This document shows, in pieces, positions 35,701-40,989 of a DNA stretch of 64,000 nt (positions are counted from its first letter, which is position 1; each line of letters opens with the position of its first letter). A program made the position numbers and the translations under genes. The notes beneath the pieces were generated by a model. That model had not been told where the DNA came from, ran no database searches, and saw nothing but the letters and a program-made list of their open reading frames with translations. The DNA comes from CAVVAL01 sp963742725 (GTDB taxonomy: Bacteria > Actinomycetota > Actinomycetes > Mycobacteriales > Cryptosporangiaceae). The DNA is taken from contig CAVUMX010000004.1 in the NCBI GenBank assembly GCA_963742725.1, positions 1-64,000 of the forward strand, written 5' to 3'.

Positions 35701-37612
35701 CGTCGAGTCGATCCGGCTGGTGCAGCCGTACGGCCCGTACCTGCTCGGCGGCCACTCGTTCGGGGGAGTCGTCGCGTACGAGATGGGCCGGCAGCTCCGC
35801 GAGGCCGGCGAGGAGGTGACCCGCGTCGTGCTGCTCGACACCTACGTTCCGGTGCCAGGGCAGCCGCTGCCACCGGTGGACGACGCCGCGGCGATCACGG
35901 AGCTGATGACGATGAACCGCCTCGCTTTCGCCTCCGGAGGGCCAGCGGGCATCGAGATCGACCCCTCGCTGGCGATCTCCGAGCAGAAGGAGCGGCTGGG
36001 CCGGTTCCTGGGCGCGAACGGGTCGCTACCGGTCGAGGAGCACATCAGCAACATGCTGCGGGTCTACCAGGCCAACATCGAGGCGAACGTGAAGTACCAG
36101 CCGCTGCCGTCCGATCTGCGCGTGACGCTGATCAAGGCGACCGGCGGGTTCCCGCAGGTCATGCAGCCGGATCGCAACACCGCCCTGAAGCTCGACGACC
36201 CGGCCAACGGTTGGGAGGACGTGGATCTCGGCGAGCTGACGGTGGTGGAGATCCCCGGTGACCACTTCACCATGTTCGTGGAGCCCAACGACGAGTTGCT
36301 GGCCACAGCCATGCGTCGCTGCCTTGCGGACGAAGAGGTGAGCAGCGCCAACACGTTGGCGAACGCCGGCCCGCAGCAGCGGGCGTCCGCGGAGACGACG
36401 ATCGCGTTCAACCCGCAGGATCCGGCGTTCATCAACGACCCGTTCCCGTTCTTCCGCGCACTGCGGGAGACCACGCCGGTCCACTACGAGGACAGCATCG
36501 GCGGCTGGGTGTTCACGCGGTACGACGACGTGTCGCGACTGCTGCGTCACCCCGGCGTGGAGCGGCCGCCGGTGACCGACTACCTGTTCGCGTCGGTGCC
36601 ACAGTCCGACCGTGACGACATGAGTGAGTTCGAGCGGTCGCTCGGGGAGTCGCTGCCGTTCTCCAACCCGCCGCACCACTCCCGGCTGCGGAAGCTGGTG
36701 AGCAAGGCCTTCACGCCGCGGACGGTGGAGGCGATGCGGCCGCGCGTCCAGCAGATCACCGACGAACTGCTCGACCGGATCGAGGTCACCGGTGGCGGGG
36801 ACCTGCTCGCGCAGGTCGCCTACCCGTTGCCGGCCACGGTGATCCTGGAGTTCATCGGCGTCCCGGCGCCCGACCATCCGCGGATGACGTACCTGGCGAC
36901 CCGGCTCATGGCGCTGCTCGGGGCGCAGTTCGCCGCCGACGCACCCGCGATCGCACGCTCCGCGCACGACGCGATGAACGAGTTCACCAGTTACCTCACC
37001 GCGCTGATCGCGCAGCGCCGCGAGGAGCCGCGCGACGACCTGCTGTCCACGCTCATCGCCGCGGGCGACATCACGGACCACGAGCTGATCCTCAACTGCA
37101 TGGCGCTGCTCAACGCCGGACTGGAGACCACCGCCAACTACCTCGCCAACGGCACCCTGGCGTTGCTGCGCAACCCGGCGCAGCTGCAGCTGCTGCGCGA
37201 TGACCCCTCGCTGGCCGAGTCGGCTGCCGAGGAACTGCTGCGCTACGACGGGCCGACGCCGATCCTGACCCCGCAACTCGCGGCCGAGGACGTGGAGATC
37301 GGCGGACAGCTGATCAAGAAGGGCCAGCTCCTCTACCCGGCCATCGCCGCGGCGAACCGCGACCCGGCTCGCTTCCCGGACCCGGATCGGCTCGACGTGT
37401 CACGTCCGCCGAACGGTCAGCTCAGCTTCGGTGGCGGTATCCACTTCTGCATCGGCGCGGCGCTGGCGCGGATCGAGGGCCAGGTGCTGTTCCCGACCCT
37501 TGCTCGCCGTTTCCCGGACCTGCGCCTCGATCCGGACGCGGCACCTCCCGCGTTCCGCGACGACCCCGTGCTACGTGGCCTGACCTCGCTCGCCGTCCGG
37601 ACCGGCTCGTGA
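32786..37612 (+). CDS. Five-domain oxidative megaenzyme: catalase-related heme domain, PAI-like FAD domain, ACP, thioesterase, cytochrome P450
   Basis: 1608 residues; ATG immediately follows the FAAL stop, with AGGAGG 5 bp before it. Domains: (1) 1-360 catalase-related: distal His43 in VFHRNATAVRG, VLARYSNGI, RGITLRLLD, proximal R326-x-x-x-Y330; such domains turn fatty-acid hydroperoxides into allene oxides or related products. (2) 369-785 FAD domain, GAGPAG at 375, VGGKCES, AGYGYLAGDLPALYFVKYAE and RIEQVQGRHHTYHAGSM, closely like Cutibacterium polyunsaturated fatty acid isomerase. (3) 812-886 carrier domain with phosphopantetheine Ser846 in SLELESISV, FAAL-partner type. (4) 905-1175 type I thioesterase, Ser991 in GGHSFGG, Asp1018, His1160. 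(5) 1205-1608 complete P450, AGLETT I-helix, E1483xxR1486, heme Cys1555 in FGGGIHFCIG. I know of no characterised protein with this order. Likely job: oxidative tailoring of a carrier-bound fatty acid and its release. Product unknown. Confidence 0.9.
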   Translation: MRFSDGPADPRFYEVDDDFRQLLADLSPLVAGSRMQKARVFHRNATAVRGSLRVLDHADLPTHEFFRPGRRFDVLARYSNGIESDDIAPAIRGITLRLLDPAGDGTSGLLDLSLITGDRFFARTADHFRRYSSGDAARAALVRDVPDLPDTVWSMYRNATSFAEYHYYSQVPGGFVGADGRQWLVRYRLLPVGGAAEAAQFEPGELWLPPAPPGELSRDASDRRSRSFLHDEVRSRVLTSAVEGMLQLQLHPVTDSAAENEAALDCTRAWPEELYPWRDLATLHIDTLVNHAVVERLGFSPSVAPAELGMPLATSPHENASPSHLRALMYQLTSAARRGDELPDELAELVRTPRVAVAGCPFSEESAGRTVAVVGAGPAGLSIARELERAGHRAIVLEALPEVGGKCESVDIDDRAYDLGGHVCTTQYANLARLAVELGVTTEDTTPHRVYDIDNGESVPQSTAFFQRESFGRYAALREEEFPRIAEAGLAHSARSLAQPVSQWLAEHSLESMAESLSTGYTAAGYGYLAGDLPALYFVKYAEMTGLLSARPELLGHTGSFTIVGGFKRLWEKVAAGLSDVRCGVTITAIERDPDRDTGGVLVRTDHGEVVADDLVLTVPIDQLLPVLDATPEERDLAGRVRHLDYYTTVVSATGLPQSAFFLVDEHTRPDAERGHAVAFHHRYPDQDVYACYSYGADGMDGDDITAMLRSDVERMGGELGEVHTQRRWKFLPHFGSDDIGDGVYDRIEQVQGRHHTYHAGSMPAYELVECNIAYSRQLVRQHFGGEQGDDVIGHTGAVLDASVDRPRPTMDALTAWLVEHVAAELQVSPDLIAPDARLDSLELESISVAALQSGLSAWLGFRIPHNLFLNQPTIGSIAAYLAVAETETETPADDEEAGSAVPTQSQASTYLLGLTGARPFFCVGGAVGAAYYLLPLARDVGSSRPFYGVRAPGYDGAEEPLDTVEELAAQYVESIRLVQPYGPYLLGGHSFGGVVAYEMGRQLREAGEEVTRVVLLDTYVPVPGQPLPPVDDAAAITELMTMNRLAFASGGPAGIEIDPSLAISEQKERLGRFLGANGSLPVEEHISNMLRVYQANIEANVKYQPLPSDLRVTLIKATGGFPQVMQPDRNTALKLDDPANGWEDVDLGELTVVEIPGDHFTMFVEPNDELLATAMRRCLADEEVSSANTLANAGPQQRASAETTIAFNPQDPAFINDPFPFFRALRETTPVHYEDSIGGWVFTRYDDVSRLLRHPGVERPPVTDYLFASVPQSDRDDMSEFERSLGESLPFSNPPHHSRLRKLVSKAFTPRTVEAMRPRVQQITDELLDRIEVTGGGDLLAQVAYPLPATVILEFIGVPAPDHPRMTYLATRLMALLGAQFAADAPAIARSAHDAMNEFTSYLTALIAQRREEPRDDLLSTLIAAGDITDHELILNCMALLNAGLETTANYLANGTLALLRNPAQLQLLRDDPSLAESAAEELLRYDGPTPILTPQLAAEDVEIGGQLIKKGQLLYPAIAAANRDPARFPDPDRLDVSRPPNGQLSFGGGIHFCIGAALARIEGQVLFPTLARRFPDLRLDPDAAPPAFRDDPVLRGLTSLAVRTGS

Positions 37613-37627
37613 TTGGCGGCGGCGAAG

Positions 37628-38374
37628 TTAGGCCGGCTTGGCGGCTTGGACGATCGCGGAAGTGATGCCGTCGCCGTGGTCGACCGTGGTGGTGATGCGG
37701 ATGTCGTGGAAGCCGACGGTGGCGAGCAGGTCGCGGTATTCGGTGTGGGTGAGGGTGCCGACGGCGCAGCCGACACGTGCTTCGGCAGCAGCGCGATCGG
37801 CGTGGGTGGTGCCGTCGTGGGCGATGACGTCGGTGATGCCGAATCGGCCACCCGGGCGCAGGACGCGGAACGCCTCGGCGAGGACGCGCGGCTTGTCGGT
37901 GGAGAGGGTGAGCACGCAGTTGGAGATCACGACGTCGACGTGATGGTCGGGGAGCGGCAGGTCCTCGATGTGGCCGTGCCGGAACTCGACGTTGGTGGCC
38001 CCGGCTAGATCGGCGTTGCGGCGTGCGAGGGCGAGCATGTCCTGGCTGGCGTCGACGCCGTAGACCCGCCCGGTGGGGCCGACGCGGCGCGCGGAGAGCA
38101 GCACGTCGAGGCCGCCGCCGGAGCCGAGGTCGAGCACGATGTCGCCCTCGGTGAGGTCGGCGACGGCGATCGGGTTGCCGCAACCGAGGCTGGCTGTCAA
38201 CGCGCCCTCGATGCCGGGGCCGTCGTCGGTGTACGCGGCAGCGCCGAAGCCGCCGTCGGTGAATGCGTCCGGCTCGCAGTCGAGCGCCGGCCGGCCGTCG
38301 AGCGCCGATCGGGCGATCCCGCCGTACCGGGCGACCACCTGGTCGCGTACCTGCTCGGGCGCGGTTTCACTCAT
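37628..38374 (-). CDS. arsM: Arsenite S-adenosylmethionine methyltransferase ArsM
   Basis: 248 residues from ATG 38374, overlapping the arsR stop (ATGA). SAM motif IVLDLGSGGGLDVLLSAR; ArsM-type neighbourhoods SLGCGNPIAVADL, VISNCVLTLS and RVGCAVGTLT supply the conserved cysteines that bind As(III). It methylates arsenite to volatile or less toxic species in the cytoplasm. The longer frame to 38443 lies inside arsR and is ignored. It converges with the megaenzyme gene with only 15 bp between stops. It could be mistaken for a tailoring methylase of that cluster, but its partner is arsR. Confidence 0.88.
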   Translation of the reverse strand: MSETAPEQVRDQVVARYGGIARSALDGRPALDCEPDAFTDGGFGAAAYTDDGPGIEGALTASLGCGNPIAVADLTEGDIVLDLGSGGGLDVLLSARRVGPTGRVYGVDASQDMLALARRNADLAGATNVEFRHGHIEDLPLPDHHVDVVISNCVLTLSTDKPRVLAEAFRVLRPGGRFGITDVIAHDGTTHADRAAAEARVGCAVGTLTHTEYRDLLATVGFHDIRITTTVDHGDGITSAIVQAAKPA

Positions 38375-38709
38375 GCCGGTCCTCCTCGGACGGGAGCCGG
38401 CACGGGCCGGCCCATGACGACGTCGGCCGCGGTGGGGAAGCACTCCACGCAGGCCTCGTTGACCCGGTAGAAGCTGGCCGTGCCCTGCCGCTCGACGAGC
38501 AGGAAACCGACCTCGGCGAGCTGCTTGAGGTGGTGCGAGACGGTGGACTGTCCGACCCGCACGGCCGCCACGATCTCGCCGACACTCATCGGCTCACCGC
38601 GCCGGGCCAGCAGCGTGACAATCTGGATCCGGGTGGCGTCGGCCAGCGCCTTGAACCAGGAGGCGTACTCCTCGGCCGTAGCGCGCTCAAGTACCTCTGA
38701 GGTCTCCAT
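38371..38709 (-). CDS. arsR: ArsR-family repressor
   Basis: 112 residues from ATG 38709. Winged helix with ALADATRIQIVTLLARRGEP and VGQSTVSHHLKQLAEVGFLL. A Cys pair near the C-terminus (NEACVECFPTAADV) could bind As(III). It forms an operon with arsM through an ATGA overlap, so arsenite release of the repressor should switch on methylation. No arsenite pump (ArsB/Acr3) or reductase lies nearby. Confidence 0.9.
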   Translation of the reverse strand: METSEVLERATAEEYASWFKALADATRIQIVTLLARRGEPMSVGEIVAAVRVGQSTVSHHLKQLAEVGFLLVERQGTASFYRVNEACVECFPTAADVVMGRPVPAPVRGGPA

Positions 38710-38712
38710 CGA

Positions 38713-38732
38713 TCATCGACGATAAACGATGA
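38713..38732 (-). promoter_or_regulatory. Probable ArsR operator
   Basis: TCATCG (38713-38718) / CGATGA (38727-38732), 8 bp between arms, inside an ATCGATCATCGACGATAAAC context. It lies 3 bp upstream of the arsR start and has the size of ArsR/SmtB sites. Confidence 0.6.
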
Positions 38733-38768
38733 ATGTTCCCCTGGCTAGCACCAAGCGTGCGCGGTTTC

Positions 38769-38858
38769 GCGGGGTTGGCGTGGCAGGCCGGTGTGCCGGC
38801 GGAGATGGTGCGTCGCTACGCGGAAGACGGGCTGGCCAGGCGGGATCGCGGCTGCTGA
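38769..38858 (+). pseudogene. Possible remnant of a helix-turn-helix gene
   Basis: A plus-strand frame ending at TGA 38856-38858 reads GLAWQAGVPAEMVRRYAEDG then LARRDRGC. It resembles the first helices of a MerR-like or cyclase-associated helix-turn-helix domain, but there is no start and nothing upstream that continues it. Weak evidence; it may be chance. Confidence 0.2.
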
Positions 38859-38891
38859 GGGTGGCCGCGACCGCCGAGATCGGCTAGTTGC

Positions 38892-39437
38892 TCACGTCGA
38901 TTCCTGCGGCGTGGTGCGTAGCTGGTACGTGCGGCGCACGCTGGTCCCCTTGCTGAGGTCGGCGCCGTACACGTGCAAGGTGATGGCGACCGTGTCGCCG
39001 GTGTTGTGCACCTGGTGGATGTCGTCGGGTGGCGCGACGCCGCTGACCGAGCCGGCGGGGCGTTGCAGCTGGCCCTTCTGGACCAGCCGGTCGCCGTCGA
39101 TGTCGAAGATGTTCTCCGTCTCGGCGCCCTGCAGGATGAGAAATGAACACCACACCAGGTGGTCGTGGATCTCGGTGATCTGGCCGGGTCGCCACACCAC
39201 GGCCGAGATCGAGAAGGTGGACTCGGTGTGCAGCGTGTGGCGGGTGTATCCGTCGGCGGATCCTTCTCGTTCCGCCGCGGTGAGGAGTCGCGCGGTAGGG
39301 CGCAACTCGGTGAGGACGTCGGCCACCAGCCGGGCGGTGGTGTGGGGATCGGATTCTTGCCGCGTGCGCTGGCGGATCCGTTCGATCAGCTCAGCGAGGC
39401 CGGGCCTGGACAGGGTGGCCGTGGATGCGATGGTCAT
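38892..39437 (-). CDS. Cysteine dioxygenase-like cupin enzyme
   Basis: 181 residues from ATG 39437, with GGGAGAG upstream. Cupin fold with the metal motif ITEIHDHLVWCSFLILQGAE (H-x-H) and third His region DDIHQVHNTGDTVAITLHVY. Matches the bacterial cysteine dioxygenase family, which oxidises cysteine to cysteine sulfinate with Fe(II) and oxygen; some members use 3-mercaptopropionate. The divergent LysR gene and a palindrome between them suggest control by a sulfur-related signal. Confidence 0.82.
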   Translation of the reverse strand: MTIASTATLSRPGLAELIERIRQRTRQESDPHTTARLVADVLTELRPTARLLTAAEREGSADGYTRHTLHTESTFSISAVVWRPGQITEIHDHLVWCSFLILQGAETENIFDIDGDRLVQKGQLQRPAGSVSGVAPPDDIHQVHNTGDTVAITLHVYGADLSKGTSVRRTYQLRTTPQEST

Positions 39438-39512
39438 TGCGCTCTCCCTTCCGGAGCGCTCTCATCGTGGCTCGCGGTTTACATGACGTCTAATGCCAAG
39501 ATTCTCTCGCTC

Positions 39513-39531
39513 GCATAAGTAACCTTTATGC
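39513..39531. promoter_or_regulatory. LysR-type operator
   Basis: GCATAA (39513-39518) / TTATGC (39526-39531), 7 bp between arms, in the 94-bp divergent region and abutting the lysR ATG at 39532. Its interrupted dyad fits the LysR-box style (T-N11-A: ATAAGTAACCTTTAT). Confidence 0.65.
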
Positions 39532-40392
39532 ATGCTGAGTCTGACCCAACTCGGGGTATTGGCGGCGGTCGCGCGGCACGGTTCGGTGACCGAAGCGGCG
39601 AAGGAACTGCACTACACGCAGCCGGCGGTGAGCCACCACCTCGCGCGGATGGAAGCGGCCACCGGCGCGAAGCTGATCCAACGGATCGGCCGCGGCATCC
39701 GGCTCACCCCCGCAGGAGAGCTGCTGGCCGCCCGCGCCGCCGAGATCGTCGGCCGGGTCGACGCCGCCGAGACCGAGCTGGCCGCGCAGGTCGGGCTGCG
39801 GGCCGGGCGGGTTCGGATGGCCGGGTTCCAGTCGATCCTGAGCACCATCGTCCCCGAGGCGGCCGCCGCGCTGGCCCGCGCACATCCCGGGATCGAGCTG
39901 GAACTCGTCGACGAACATCCGGTCGAAGCGCTGCGCATGCTGCGCGCGGGTCAGATCGACGTCGCGTTGATCTTCCGGTACGCCGACACCCCGCGCGAGG
40001 AAGCGGGGCTCCGGCTGGTCCACCTCGTCGACGACCCGATCTACCTGGTCACCTACGAGCCCGGGCAAGCCATCGCCGACCACCGAGACTCCACCTGGAT
40101 CGGCGGGTGCGCACGGTGCCAGGACGAGCTGATCACCGTCTGCCGGCGAGCCGGCTTCACTCCGCGCATCTCCCTGGTCAGCGACGACATGGTCGTCATG
40201 CAGGCGCTGGTCGCCGCGCGCATGGGCGTCACCACCCTGCCCGGACTCGCCCTCCGCGCTCACCGGACGCCCGGCATCCACACCACCGAACTGACCGAAG
40301 ACCCCCGCCAGATCTACGCCGTCACCTACGGCGACCCGCCCGACCCGCCCGCCACCACCGCACTCATCCACGCCATCCAGGCCAGCATCTAG
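39532..40392 (+). CDS. LysR-family transcriptional regulator
   Basis: 286 residues from ATG 39532. N-terminal helix-turn-helix LTQLGVLAAVARHGSVTEAA then YTQPAVSHHLARMEAATGAK; C-terminal periplasmic-binding-like effector domain (RMAGFQSILSTIVPEAAAAL ... RAGQIDVALIFRYADTP). Divergent from the cysteine dioxygenase gene, with a perfect dyad between them, so it is its likely activator and autorepressor. The effector is probably a sulfur amino acid or thiol, by context only. Confidence 0.9.
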   Translation: MLSLTQLGVLAAVARHGSVTEAAKELHYTQPAVSHHLARMEAATGAKLIQRIGRGIRLTPAGELLAARAAEIVGRVDAAETELAAQVGLRAGRVRMAGFQSILSTIVPEAAAALARAHPGIELELVDEHPVEALRMLRAGQIDVALIFRYADTPREEAGLRLVHLVDDPIYLVTYEPGQAIADHRDSTWIGGCARCQDELITVCRRAGFTPRISLVSDDMVVMQALVAARMGVTTLPGLALRAHRTPGIHTTELTEDPRQIYAVTYGDPPDPPATTALIHAIQASI

Positions 40393-40596
40393 ATCCGCAG
40401 ACCTCGGCGCGAAACCGACGTGGCTCACCGACGGTCTGCGTTGTGGTCCGGGCGGGTGCGGTCGGCGCTTGGTCACGGCTGGGCGGCTGCCGAACTTCGG
40501 CACGTATTCGGCAAGAACCGCCATCGACGTCGTTCACAGCCGAACAAATGACTGCCTTCTGGCTTGGCCAGGGGCCTCGTTCGTGCAGGTCAGACA

Positions 40597-40609
40597 GTGC
40601 CCTCGGCAG
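40597..40609 (+). repeat. Possible attachment-site copy of the tRNA-Arg 3' end
   Basis: GTGCCCTCGGCAG here is identical to 52269-52281, which is the 3' end of the minus-strand tRNA-Arg plus one base. After one missing G it continues ATTC as in the tRNA. Same orientation, 11.67 kb apart. Short, so chance cannot be excluded. Confidence 0.4.
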
Positions 40610-40623
40610 ATTCCGCCAAACAT

Positions 40624-40651
40624 CGCAAACAAGTACTGACCTGCGGAAACG
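40624..40651 (+). repeat. 28-bp repeat unit, left copy
   Basis: CGCAAAC, 5 nt, CTGACCTG, 3 nt, AAACG. The same pattern with the same spacing occurs at 52153-52180 next to the tRNA gene, and CTGACCTGCGAAAAC recurs at 52241-52255. Function unknown; integrase arm sites or a dispersed element are possible. Confidence 0.45.
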
Positions 40652-40989
40652 CACCCCGCTCGACGTGCACTGTTCGGGCCGGCTGAGACCGTTCGGCGTA
40701 CTCCTCGTGCCACTCGAGCCCATCGTCGAGCAACGCGTCGACCGCAGCGAGCTCGTTGCCAGAGAACCCCATCCGGAACACGCCCGCCGTCGGATGTCGT
40801 CAAGCCGGGCGCCACCATATCCGGCGGCGTTACGGCTTCGGGGTGTCAGATTCGCGACATTTTCGGCTTGCCGCTTTTGTGTAACGTCTCGGTTGGTTTG
40901 ACGCGATACTCCTCACGTATCGGCTGCGTTGCTTCGTTGTACCGCATGCCGCCTCGTAATCCCGGCGTCGCTGTAGAGGGTGTGACTTT

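Larger units (their letters stand above)
40393..40989. other. Non-coding left margin of the RHS island
   Basis: About 600 bp without convincing genes. It contains a 13-bp copy of the tRNA-Arg 3' end (40597-40609) and a repeat unit shared with the region left of the tRNA gene (40624-40651). A minus-strand frame at 40590-40781 (MFRMGFSGNELAAVDALLDD...) has no ribosome site I can see and is not called. The last ~130 bp are less GC-rich and probably hold the promoter of the LamG gene. Confidence 0.5.

Noticed and set aside
32786..37612. Possibility that the megaenzyme is several genes fused by sequencing error
   Set aside because: One uninterrupted frame of 1608 codons with sensible linkers (for example the acidic ETETETPADDEEAGS between carrier and thioesterase) and no internal start with a strong ribosome site was noticed; still worth a read check.
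37628..38374. Methyltransferase considered as a tailoring enzyme of the FAAL/megaenzyme cluster
   Set aside because: It is convergent, has arsenite-binding cysteines and is fused by ATGA to arsR with its own operator.
40590..40781. Minus-strand 63-codon gene
   Set aside because: No ribosome site seen, no family, and it overlaps the attachment-like repeats; kept only as a note.
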